From Arcanobacterium_A hippocoleae (GTDB lineage Bacteria > Actinomycetota > Actinomycetes > Actinomycetales > Actinomycetaceae): DNA of 64,000 bases. How positions within the stretch are numbered: position 1 is the stretch's first letter; every line of letters starts with the position of its first letter. The stretch lies in the NCBI RefSeq assembly GCF_031456295.1, contig NZ_JAVDUJ010000001.1, positions 372,001 through 436,000 on the forward strand. The letters are read 5' to 3'. Made by a program: the position numbers and the translations under genes. Of the stretch, positions 56,001 to 63,608 are shown one piece after another. Under the pieces are notes generated by a model. The model was not told where the DNA came from and searched no databases. It saw only the letters and a list, made by a program, of their open reading frames with translations.

Positions 56001-56775
56001 CCGGATTGATTTCACTCTTGATCGCAAGATAAGCATCATATGTGGATTGCACGCGCGGATCAGCAATTTCAATATTTTCCAGGGCAGTATTAAAAGTAGT
56101 ATGACGGCAATGATCAGACCAGTAGGTATCAATTACTTTTAGCTCAGTCTCAGTAGGATCACGATGAAGCGATTGGAAATAGCTTTGGACCAGATGCAAA
56201 TCTGCCAAATCCATCGCACAAGCATGATCTACCAAGTACTTTTCTAACTCTGCCGTTTTATACTCAGTAAAGCCGCTAATTATCGGAACATCTTGCGGCT
56301 GGCTGGTTTGCAGTGCGAGACTATCTGGCTTTGCAAGGCTCACTTCATGGGAATCAACCGGGTTGATCAAATATTTCTTGATCGCCGCAATATCTTCTGT
56401 GCTTAAATCTCCAGTAAGCAGATAAACGCACGCGTAACTCACCAAAGGCTGATCTACCTGGGAAAGCATTTGGATGCAGACGGCAGCAGAATCAGCTCGC
56501 TGATCATACTGCCCTGGCAGATAACTGACTGCAAACGCTGTTGAGTTGGCAGGAATTTCGAGTTCAGAGAAATAATCGTCTAAAGGGGGCTGCGCTAAAA
56601 TATTTGTGACGGCAGCAGCAAAAACTTCTTCGCTCACGCCCGCAACATCATAGCGGTTAATCATCCGCACATTCTCTAAATTCTGGATTCCGAGAAAATC
56701 ACGCAGCTCAACAGCAATATTGGCAGCAGACGTGTTTGTTTCAGGTTTCGCCTCAACAAAAATCCGGTAAATCAT
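53023..56775 (-). CDS. purL: Phosphoribosylformylglycinamidine synthase, PurL-PurQ fusion
   Basis: The product is 1250 aa. It converts FGAR to FGAM with glutamine and ATP. The N-terminal PurS-like and linker regions (about 1-170) lead to two PurM-like ATP-binding halves, with THNHPTEIEPFGGAATCIGGAIRD-type motif near 315 and GGATGRDGIGGAT near 458. The C-terminal class I glutaminase (about 985-1240) has Cys in GICNGFQAL and His/Glu in ISHGEGRI, so it is intact. Most actinobacteria have separate PurS, PurQ and PurL; this single-chain form is like those of Clostridia and bifidobacteria. The start overlaps purD by four bases. Confidence 0.95.
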   Translation of the reverse strand: MIYRIFVEAKPETNTSAANIAVELRDFLGIQNLENVRMINRYDVAGVSEEVFAAAVTNILAQPPLDDYFSELEIPANSTAFAVSYLPGQYDQRADSAAVCIQMLSQVDQPLVSYACVYLLTGDLSTEDIAAIKKYLINPVDSHEVSLAKPDSLALQTSQPQDVPIISGFTEYKTAELEKYLVDHACAMDLADLHLVQSYFQSLHRDPTETELKVIDTYWSDHCRHTTFNTALENIEIADPRVQSTYDAYLAIKSEINPERPVTLMNIATMAMKHLRRSGKLAQLDESDEINACTIKVTVDVDGQDEDWLLLFKNETHNHPTEIEPFGGAATCIGGAIRDPLSGRAYVYAAMRVTGAANPLTPLSQTLPGKLPQRKIVTTAADGYSSYGNQIGLATSFIDEIYDPSYAAKRLEIGGVLGAVKAAQIQRAKPLPGDLVVLVGGATGRDGIGGATGSSRAHKLESVAECGAQVQKGNAPEERKLQRLFRRPEVTQLVKKCNDFGAGGVCVAVGELAAGLDIRLDAVYKKYEGLNATELAVSESQERMALVIAAKDLPALGKYCGEENLRYAVVAEVTAEPVLKMSFRGQEVVRLERSFLDTNGAEKQNDVAVPDFSSFSAAEAESTTVPAANSWGQRLEAMMQELNHCAKEGLIQQFDASIGANTVLMPLGGKYQKTPTQAMVHKLPVLRGDTHTCSVMAYGFNPVLSRIDPYRGAYEAVVDSVAKVIAVGGDLAQVHLSFQEYFPSLGQDKAKWGMPFAALMGAFQAQLDLGMAAIGGKDSMSGTFEDLEVIPTLVSFAVSLTKLEAVISPELKSAGEKVVLIKPSAGKDPLRSYFQEVVEFFATKNVRSAYSLTNTPLFAAAFKMALGNRLGIEFTSDFMPEMGFSNICGGFLVSVPAEVAITELAGNEWLEAIEIGTVITQYELRANGESVQIDQIQQGYEAKLEPVYPVHATENHIAAEDHIYPVIENGGAVNKYRGPQISRPRVLIPVFPGTNCEYDTQRAWEKAGAQTQIIVIKNLSVADIEQSIDDFAAALAQSQILFLPGGFSGGDEPDGSAKFITSFLRNAKVATEIDRLLNERNGLIGGICNGFQALIKLGMLPGGKIMEPNANMPTLAHNTIGRHQSSIVNVRVCNNTSPWLQKVPLGAVYQVPISHGEGRIVGDVPEKNIATQYVDRNGTPTSNIAVNPNNSYLAIEGIISDCGRVFGKMGHSERFSQGTYQNVPGEYDMQIFASAVAYFQNPENASARSC

Positions 56776-58049
56776 TTTTCTTCCTCAATTCCCAATGCCT
56801 TTGCGCCAATATCGGTGCGGAAGTGACAATTTGCAAATTCTACTTTTGCAACATTCTGATACGCTTGCGAAATTGCCTCAGGCAAAGTCTTCCCTGTTCC
56901 AAGCACGTTTAATACGCGCCCACCGTTGGTGATCAGTTTACCTGCTGCACTGCGTTTTACTCCCGCAAAGATCAGGTTCTTGGCAACTTCTGGCGCATAA
57001 TCAATTTCTTTGCCTTTTTCTGGATTCTCAGGATAACCAGCTGCTGCAAGGACGATACAAGCGCAATGCAAATCAGTAAATTTAACCTCTGCTGTGCGAA
57101 GTTCCTGGCGCGAAACTGCCTGAAAAATTTCCAGCAAATTACTTTCCAGTAACGGGAGCAGCGCTTGTGTTTCCGGATCCCCAAAACGTGCGTTATATTC
57201 AATTACTTTCAGCCCGGTATCTGTAAGCATCAACCCAAAATAGAGACACCCGCGAAAATCACATGCATCCGCGCGCAGTCCGGCAAGCGTTGGCTGCATG
57301 ATTTTTGTTTCAAATTCACGCGCTACTTCCGCAGTAAACCACGGATTAGGCGCAATCACGCCCATTCCCCCAGTGTTTGGCCCGTTATCAAAATCGAATA
57401 CACGTTTATGATCCATTGCCGAAAGCATTGGTTTGATCGTTTTCCCGTCGCAAAATGTGAGCACGGATATTTCTGGACCAGTAAGAAATTCTTCAATTAC
57501 CACTTGGGAACTTGCCGCACCAAATTTTTGCTCAAGCATAAACTCACGCAAAGTGGTTTCAGCAGCGGCCTTATTTTCGACGATCGTCACACCTTTTCCA
57601 AGTGCCAAACCGTCAGCTTTGATCACCAATGGATATTGCGCATTTTGCACATACTCCAGTGCTGCTGAAAAATCTGTAAAACTTTCGTAAGCAGCAGTAG
57701 GGATATGATGGCGAGCCATGAAAGCTTTTGCAAAACTCTTCGATCCTTCGAGTAATGCCCCTGCTCGACGCGGACCAAAGCATGCGATCCCGGCAGCTTC
57801 CAATTCATCAACCATCCCCGCCATCAGCGGATCATCTGGGGTAACGATGCATAAATCAATTTTTTCCAGCAGGCAAAATTCACGCACGCCTGCAAGATCC
57901 ATTGCGGTGATTTGCGGATGTATCACCGCAAATTCACTCATTGCCGCGTTTCCTGGAAAGGCATGAATTTCTGCTTCCGGGTTTTGTGTATGCAGCGTTT
58001 TGATGATCGCGTATTCACGCCCGCCGCTTCCAATCACACCAATTTTCAC
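56772..58049 (-). CDS. purD: Phosphoribosylamine-glycine ligase
   Basis: The product is 425 aa, normal for PurD, which joins glycine to phosphoribosylamine. The ATP-grasp fold shows IGSGGREYAI at the start, GSKSFAKAFMARHHIPTA near 106, VIKADGLALGKGVTIV near 142, the PNTGGMGVIAP loop near 227, and EYNARFGDPETQALLPLL near 286. ATGA couples it to purL. It is preceded by a 75-base gap with a small hairpin. Confidence 0.96.
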   Translation of the reverse strand: MKIGVIGSGGREYAIIKTLHTQNPEAEIHAFPGNAAMSEFAVIHPQITAMDLAGVREFCLLEKIDLCIVTPDDPLMAGMVDELEAAGIACFGPRRAGALLEGSKSFAKAFMARHHIPTAAYESFTDFSAALEYVQNAQYPLVIKADGLALGKGVTIVENKAAAETTLREFMLEQKFGAASSQVVIEEFLTGPEISVLTFCDGKTIKPMLSAMDHKRVFDFDNGPNTGGMGVIAPNPWFTAEVAREFETKIMQPTLAGLRADACDFRGCLYFGLMLTDTGLKVIEYNARFGDPETQALLPLLESNLLEIFQAVSRQELRTAEVKFTDLHCACIVLAAAGYPENPEKGKEIDYAPEVAKNLIFAGVKRSAAGKLITNGGRVLNVLGTGKTLPEAISQAYQNVAKVEFANCHFRTDIGAKALGIEEEK

Positions 58050-58114
58050 TGTTTTGCCTCTTTTGTTGCCCTACAAATTTTTGCTGTAAATACTTTGCGC
58101 ACCAGATGGTATTA

Positions 58115-58136
58115 TTCCATCATTTTAGTGATGGAA
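58115..58136 (-). terminator. Small hairpin at the end of the AICAR transformylase gene
   Basis: TTCCATCA (58115-58122) pairs with TGATGGAA (58129-58136) around the stop codon at 58125-58127. There is no T-run. It could partly terminate or protect the upstream part of the message. Confidence 0.35.
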
Positions 58137-59309
58137 AAGCCGCAGCTGATTAAATACCATCACCATTTTATGACGATTACATTCATCGATTACTGCATCA
58201 TCGCGAATCGATCCACCTGGCTGCGCCACATAGGAGACGCCACTTGCAGCTGCCCGTTTAATATTGTCAGAGAATGGGAAGAAAGCATCTGATGTGAGGC
58301 TCACTCCCCGAATTTGCGCAAGATACTCCTGCTTCATTTGTGCCGTAAGTTTTTCTGGTTGCGCAGTAAAGTAGCGTTGCCAAATCCCGTCGGCACACAC
58401 ATCTGCTTCATTTTGGTTAATATATCCGTCGATCGCATTATCTCGATCAGCGCGGCGTAAATCTGCCTTGAACGGCAGATTCAGCACTGCCGGATGCTGG
58501 CGCAAAAACCAGGTATCGGCTTTCCCACCAGCAAGGCGAGTACAATGAATCCGTGATTGCTGCCCTGCCCCGACGCCGATCGCCTGACCGTCATAAGCAA
58601 AACAAACCGAATTGGATTGCGTATATTTCAAAGTGATTAACCCAACTAGTAAATCTAGCTGTGCATCTGACGGAAGTTCTTTACACTCAGTCACAATATT
58701 TTCGAAGAGCGCTGGCGTGATTTTGTGGTCATTGCGCCCCTGCTGGAAAGTGATTCCAAAGACGGTTTTCAGCTCAATCGGTGCAGGTTGATAATCTGGA
58801 TCAATTTCAAGCACAGTATAATTCCCGCCACGCTTCGCTTGCAGAATTTCGAGCGCTTCCGGCTCATATCCTGGAGCAATCACGCCATCAGAAACTTCCC
58901 GTTGAATTAATTTTGCAGTGGTCACATCGCAAACATCAGATAATGCCACAAAATCACCAAAAGAACATAGTCGATCAGTGCCGCGTGCACGCGCATATGC
59001 ACAAGCAAGCGGTGAAGCATCTAATTGCGCCACATCATCACAAAAGACGGCTTTTTTCAGTGTTGCGGAAAGTGGTTTACCCACCGCAGCTGAAGTCGGC
59101 GAAACGTGCTTAAACGAAGCCGCGCAAGGCATCCTAGTAGCTTCGCGCAATTCTTGTACAAGCTGCCACGAATTAAGCGCATCAAGCAAATTAATATAAC
59201 CTGGACGCCCATTTTTCACTGTTAAAGGCAATTCACTGCCGTCAGCCATAAAAATACTTGCTGGCTTTTGATGAGGATTATTTCCATATTTTAATTCGAG
59301 GGTCTGCAT
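58125..59309 (-). CDS. purH: Stand-alone AICAR transformylase (PurH N-part absent)
   Basis: The product is 394 aa from ATG 59309 (MQTLELKYG); a TTG two codons upstream is less likely. It transfers a formyl group from 10-formyl-THF to AICAR. Typical motifs are LELKYGNNPHQKPA at 4-17, SFKHVSPTSAAVG near 66-78 (catalytic Lys and His), KYTQSNSVCFAYDGQAIGVGAG near 238-260 (split motif) and AASGVSYVAQPGGSIRD near 360. The IMP cyclohydrolase domain that normally forms the first 200 residues of bifunctional PurH is missing. That job is covered by the PurO-type gene just upstream in the operon. The symbol is given by homology to the PurH transformylase domain only. Confidence 0.92.
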   Translation of the reverse strand: MQTLELKYGNNPHQKPASIFMADGSELPLTVKNGRPGYINLLDALNSWQLVQELREATRMPCAASFKHVSPTSAAVGKPLSATLKKAVFCDDVAQLDASPLACAYARARGTDRLCSFGDFVALSDVCDVTTAKLIQREVSDGVIAPGYEPEALEILQAKRGGNYTVLEIDPDYQPAPIELKTVFGITFQQGRNDHKITPALFENIVTECKELPSDAQLDLLVGLITLKYTQSNSVCFAYDGQAIGVGAGQQSRIHCTRLAGGKADTWFLRQHPAVLNLPFKADLRRADRDNAIDGYINQNEADVCADGIWQRYFTAQPEKLTAQMKQEYLAQIRGVSLTSDAFFPFSDNIKRAAASGVSYVAQPGGSIRDDAVIDECNRHKMVMVFNQLRLFHH

Positions 59310-59368
59310 CTGCAATACTTTCTTTTTTTTAATTCATGAAGTCTACTTTTGGTACATCCAGGAGCGGA

Positions 59369-60067
59369 TTAACGCTCCATGTGTTTATTCCAAATTTTCA
59401 TTGACTTCATTTCGTGTGTTTCTAAATCAAGCACGCATTCAAGTAAGGAGATTTTGTACTCGGAGTTAATTGCCTGCCAAATCTGCTCGCCCATATTTTC
59501 GATATAGGCAAAAGCAGTTGGTTCGCCACTGTAACTTGGCAGCGGATCTCCATCATCTCCGTAGGTGTGAATACAATGTCCGCTGCCGGGCAAATAAGGG
59601 AATTTATAATCGAAATGAACGGAAGTCTCCCCATCAGGCTGTGCTGCTTTGATCAGATTCAGTTCATAGCCACTCTCGGTGGTAATAAGCGAAATCCGCG
59701 GAGTAAAATTTGGCGCATCTGGCTCACACTCACGCTCTAATAGTGCATCTACCGGATGCTTTCCTGCTCCCAGACCCTGATAAATCGTTTCCGTTTGATC
59801 ACCGTTCGTAACAATATGCATATTTGCAAAACGACGATAAACCGGATAAATGATCAGGCGTGGATCTTCAACTTTTGCTTCGTCAAAAGCCTGTGTGCGA
59901 ACCAGATCTCCGTCTTGGACAAAAATCCGGTTTTGACTATTTGCCGATCTGCCCATAATGAAATATGTGATCGTAGCAGTCTTCCCATCAGGACTCACAG
60001 CAAGTGCCAAAGTTCGGCCAGGATAGCTCTTTTTCCCTAAATATGCAGTGATTGACTGTGTTTGCAT
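59369..60067 (-). CDS. purO: IMP cyclohydrolase, PurO-type
   Basis: The product is 232 aa from ATG 60067 (MQTQSITAYLG), preceded by GGAAAGAAG; the open frame reaches 60169. It matches the archaeal-type PurO/IMP cyclohydrolase family (YLGKKSYPGRTLALAVS, then FIMGRSANSQNRIF near 40). It closes FAICAR to IMP, the last step of purine synthesis. PurO is typical of archaea and also found in some Clostridia and other bacteria. It complements the neighbouring transformylase that lacks this activity. Confidence 0.9.
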   Translation of the reverse strand: MQTQSITAYLGKKSYPGRTLALAVSPDGKTATITYFIMGRSANSQNRIFVQDGDLVRTQAFDEAKVEDPRLIIYPVYRRFANMHIVTNGDQTETIYQGLGAGKHPVDALLERECEPDAPNFTPRISLITTESGYELNLIKAAQPDGETSVHFDYKFPYLPGSGHCIHTYGDDGDPLPSYSGEPTAFAYIENMGEQIWQAINSEYKISLLECVLDLETHEMKSMKIWNKHMER

Positions 60068-60141
60068 TGTGTTTTCTTCTTTCCCGTTCGGTTTCGATAT
60101 CGCCAGCAATTGCACCATCAGGTACACAGACGAAAATGCAG

Positions 60142-60759
60142 CTATTTCCGGTTTACAATTTCTGCACAAAGCGCTTCGATTGTGCGCGGAAATATTACAT
60201 GCTCCACTTCATGCAAGATTCTTTGTTGCAAACTCTGCGGCGTATCAAGTTCTTGCACCCGCACCGTATCTTGCGCAAGAATTTTTCCGCCATCGCAAAT
60301 CTCATTCACGAAATGTACCGTTGCACCGCTGACTTTCACCCCAGCTGCCAGAGCAGCTTCGTGCACCCGCAAGCCGTAATATCCTGGACCGGAGAATGCC
60401 GGAATCAATGAGGGATGAATATTTATGATCGGAGCTGGACACTGCGCAATAAAATCTGCACTAAGAATTGCCATGAAACCAGCAAGTGCAACCAACTGGA
60501 TCCGATTTTCATGCAAAATCTGCAAGATTTGCGCCTCGCAAGCTTTCTTCCCCTGCGCATTTGGCACATTTTCCAGCACATGCACCGGAATCTTCGCAGC
60601 CTGCGCACGTTTGATCCCATACGCATCAGCCTTATTACTAATCACGCAGCTTAGCTCCACATGCGGTAAATTACCGGCGGATACTGCATCAATTATTGCC
60701 TGCAGATTCGTCCCCCCACCAGATATCAGCACCGCTACTCGCGCTTTCGCTGCCGTCAT
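60142..60759 (-). CDS. purN: Phosphoribosylglycinamide formyltransferase
   Basis: The product is 205 aa from ATG 60759, chosen because AAGGTGG lies six bases upstream; the frame opens at 60804. It formylates GAR using 10-formyl-THF. RVAVLISGGGTNLQAIIDA binds the phosphate near 7-25. LAGFMAILSADFIAQCPAPIINIHPSLIPAFSGPGYYG-like region (about 88-122) contains the catalytic Asn-His pair (INIHPSLIP), and VHFVNEICDGGKIL near 140 carries the catalytic Asp. Confidence 0.96.
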   Translation of the reverse strand: MTAAKARVAVLISGGGTNLQAIIDAVSAGNLPHVELSCVISNKADAYGIKRAQAAKIPVHVLENVPNAQGKKACEAQILQILHENRIQLVALAGFMAILSADFIAQCPAPIINIHPSLIPAFSGPGYYGLRVHEAALAAGVKVSGATVHFVNEICDGGKILAQDTVRVQELDTPQSLQQRILHEVEHVIFPRTIEALCAEIVNRK

Positions 60760-60817
60760 CAGAATCCACCTTGCATCTTTCATCCACCTGCTTGATTGTC
60801 TCAAAGATAAACGTCAA

Positions 60818-61861
60818 TTAGATAAATTCAACTAATTTATCAGATTCGACTACATGACCAATGACGAAGGCTGCTTCGCCACTTTCATGCAAACTTGTCA
60901 GCACTTTTTGCACATTTTCTGTTGCCACAACGGCTGTCATTCCAATACCCATATTGAAAGTATTGAACATATCGTGCTGCGAAATTTTGCCAACTTTTGC
61001 GATCAATTCAAAGATCGGCAATACCGGTAGCTGGTTTCGCTCAATCACTACCCCACAGCCAGCGGGCAGGGAACGCGGAATATTTTCATAAAATCCGCCG
61101 CCGGTAATATGTGCCAATGATTTCACGAGTTTTTCCTTGAGTAACTTGCCAACTGACGGCACATAAATTTTGGTTGGCGTAAGCAGTACTTCACCAAGGG
61201 GAAGATCATTCAATTCAGCATAACGGCGTGAAAGCACTTCTCGATCAGTTAAATCAAAAACTTTTCGCACCAAAGAGAAACCATTTGAATGCACGCCTGA
61301 ACTCGCAATGCCAATCAGCACATCGCCTGCTGCCACACTCGTTTTATCCAGCACATCTTTCCGGTCAACGATCCCGTTACAGAACCCGGCAAGATCATAT
61401 TCATCTTCCGGATAGAACCCAGGCATTTCAGCAGTTTCACCACCGACTAACGGAATTCCAGCCTGACGGCAACCATCCGTAACCCCTTTTACAATTGCCT
61501 CAATTTTTTCAGGAAAATTTTTCCCACACGCAATATAATCGAGAAAATTGATCGGCATTGCCCCTACGCAAAGTACATCATTAACACACATTGCGACACA
61601 ATCGATACCGACGGTATCATGCCGATCTGCCAAAAAAGCGAGTTTTAGTTTTGTACCAACACCGTCAGTGGCAGAAATAATACACGGCTCTTCCATCCCA
61701 GCAACTGGTAACGGAAGCATCCCGCCAAAACCTGCACCATCGAACTGCGCATTTTCCGGCATCGTGGTTTTGATATGTTTCTGGATCCGCGAGACGACCT
61801 CATAGCCAGCTTCAATATCTACCCCGGCATCCTTGTAGCTTAATGACTGTGAATCGCGCAT
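60818..61861 (-). CDS. purM: Phosphoribosylformylglycinamidine cyclo-ligase
   Basis: The product is 347 aa, normal for AIR synthetase, which closes the imidazole ring using ATP. SYKDAGVDIEAGYEVV at the N-terminus, DGVGTKLKLAFLADRHDTVGIDCVAMCVNDVLC near 65-97, GGETAEMPGFY near 140 and HITGGGFYENIPRSLP near 252 are standard. It begins three bases after the purF stop, so they form one unit. Confidence 0.97.
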   Translation of the reverse strand: MRDSQSLSYKDAGVDIEAGYEVVSRIQKHIKTTMPENAQFDGAGFGGMLPLPVAGMEEPCIISATDGVGTKLKLAFLADRHDTVGIDCVAMCVNDVLCVGAMPINFLDYIACGKNFPEKIEAIVKGVTDGCRQAGIPLVGGETAEMPGFYPEDEYDLAGFCNGIVDRKDVLDKTSVAAGDVLIGIASSGVHSNGFSLVRKVFDLTDREVLSRRYAELNDLPLGEVLLTPTKIYVPSVGKLLKEKLVKSLAHITGGGFYENIPRSLPAGCGVVIERNQLPVLPIFELIAKVGKISQHDMFNTFNMGIGMTAVVATENVQKVLTSLHESGEAAFVIGHVVESDKLVEFI

Positions 61862-61864
61862 TAT

Positions 61865-63367
61865 TTATTCCATTTCACTTAGTTGTGCAGTTACTGATTC
61901 GCCCTGTGCGAGACGATCTGCCCCGCCCTGAGTACCGAATGCCGATTTATCTCCCGACCAGCAGTAAGTGCAGATTTTTTCCCGATCAATTCCGATCGCC
62001 TTGATGATACCGTCAAGAGATTGAAATTCGAGAGTGGTGAAATTAAAGCGCTGTGCCAGACTTTCCCGCAGTTTCTGGCCACGCTGAGTTTTCCCATCTG
62101 CATATTCAGCAATATGCGCAAACCCTGCTTCACCTTCAAATTCCATAATGATCCGACGGGTAATCAACTCCATTTCCGAGTTTGAAGCCGAAAAATTCAA
62201 GAACGGGCAAGAATACATCATCGGTGGACACGCCGAACGCATATGCACTTCCTGCGCACCGTTAGCTTTCAAAAACTCCACAGTTTCCCGCAATTGAGTG
62301 CCGCGCACGATCGAATCATCGACGAATAAAATATTCTTTCCGTCAATCAACTCCTTCACCGGCACCTGCTTCATTTTCGCAATTCGGTTTCGTGACCCCT
62401 GCATATGCGGCATAAATGACCGTGACCAGGTAGGCGTGTACTTAATGTAGCAGCGGGCAAATTTCACACCGCTTTGAAAGGAAAATCCCATTGCATGTGG
62501 CGTACCCGAATCTGGCACTCCACAGACGTAATCCAATTTTTCGTAAAGTGCCGGATCAGTTTCATTTTCAGCCATGATCTCACCATTACGATTCCGCATG
62601 ATCTCTACATTCACGCCTTCGTAGGTGGATGTGGGATACCCGTAGTAGTTCCACATAAAGGCACAGATTTTCATTTCCTGCCCAGCTGGAGCCAACTGCG
62701 TGATCTTTTCAGGTGTGATTTTCATGATTTCACTCGGGCCGAGCTCGTATGCATATTCGTAACCAAGCTTTTCAAAAGCAAATGATTCCACACTGAGCAC
62801 ATATCCAGAATCATCTTTACCGATAATTATTGGCAGCCGCCCAAGCCTGTCACGTGCAGCAATGAGGGTCCCGTCTGCGAGCATCAATACCAGATTACAC
62901 GTACCTTCAATCCGGCTTTGCGCATATCTAATTCCCTCCGCAAAACTTGCTTTCGTATTTATCAGCGCTGCAATCAGTTCGGTGGGATTCACACGCGCTG
63001 CACTTTGCGCATTGAAATGTATTCCATTGTGTTGCAATAATTCATCACGCAATACGTCAAGATTATTTACTACCCCCACGAAACAAATCGCATAAGCACC
63101 CAGATGCGAGGAGATAATCAATGGGGATGGCGCGTCATCAGCAATGCATCCAATCCCAGCAGTTCCGCGCGAATGAGCAAGAAAATCTGCAAACCGGGAA
63201 CGGAAAGAATCCTTTTGAATACTGTGGATTTCGCGTTGGAAGCCAAACTCAGCATCCCAGAGGGCAAGCCCTGCGCGATAGTTACCTAAATGACTATGAT
63301 AATCGGTGCCAAAAAAGATATCTTCTTCGATCTGCCGACGAGATGTCAGCGCAAAAAAGCCGCCCAT
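61865..63367 (-). CDS. purF: Amidophosphoribosyltransferase lacking the Cys nucleophile
   Basis: The product is 500 aa. PurF normally makes phosphoribosylamine from PRPP using ammonia cut from glutamine by the N-terminal Cys. Here the start is MGGFFALTSRR: residue 2 is Gly and no Cys is near. The oxyanion HNGN motif reads FVGVVNN at about 96-102, so the glutaminase domain is probably dead. The transferase domain is intact (ILFVDDSIVRGTQ at 346-358). Cysteines matching the Fe-S ligands of Bacillus PurF are at about 235, 380, 466 and 469. I found no in-frame upstream start that would restore Cys. Similar PurF proteins with an MGGFF start occur in Clostridia as I recall. Confidence 0.93.
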   Translation of the reverse strand: MGGFFALTSRRQIEEDIFFGTDYHSHLGNYRAGLALWDAEFGFQREIHSIQKDSFRSRFADFLAHSRGTAGIGCIADDAPSPLIISSHLGAYAICFVGVVNNLDVLRDELLQHNGIHFNAQSAARVNPTELIAALINTKASFAEGIRYAQSRIEGTCNLVLMLADGTLIAARDRLGRLPIIIGKDDSGYVLSVESFAFEKLGYEYAYELGPSEIMKITPEKITQLAPAGQEMKICAFMWNYYGYPTSTYEGVNVEIMRNRNGEIMAENETDPALYEKLDYVCGVPDSGTPHAMGFSFQSGVKFARCYIKYTPTWSRSFMPHMQGSRNRIAKMKQVPVKELIDGKNILFVDDSIVRGTQLRETVEFLKANGAQEVHMRSACPPMMYSCPFLNFSASNSEMELITRRIIMEFEGEAGFAHIAEYADGKTQRGQKLRESLAQRFNFTTLEFQSLDGIIKAIGIDREKICTYCWSGDKSAFGTQGGADRLAQGESVTAQLSEME

Positions 63368-63473
63368 AATTTTATTCCGTTCTTTTCGAATATTTGACTA
63401 TCTTCCGAAGCGAATATTTCTCAATGCTCAATCTATGCATCTGCAATTTGTGTGATACATGATCGCGATTGAT

Positions 63474-63518
63474 GCAAAATGCTGAACTTAATACGCGCCT
63501 CGCGTGTTCAGCTTTTGC
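63474..63518. terminator. Bidirectional terminator between purE and purF
   Basis: GCAAAA and GCTGAAC (63474-63487) pair with GTTCAGC and TTTTGC (63506-63518), with inner ACGCG/CGCGT. The A-run and T-run make it a terminator on either strand. It implies that purF has its own promoter in the 100 bases that follow. Confidence 0.75.
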
Positions 63519-63608
63519 AAATCACTCACAATTTCGATTCTTCTTCCGGCACAAGTTTTCGCTGCTTCCTTGAGCGAAAAGAAAGCCGCTCAAGATAATC
63601 ACTGCTTT

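Noticed and set aside
61865..63367. Wrong start codon as the reason for the missing PurF Cys
   Set aside because: The frame upstream of ATG 63367 gives no Met-Cys start, and the oxyanion motif inside the domain is also changed, so the loss looks real.
63570..63593. Hairpin TTGAGCG/CGCTCAA just after purE
   Set aside because: The stem is only seven bases and no T-run follows; the hairpin at 63474-63518 is a far better terminator.
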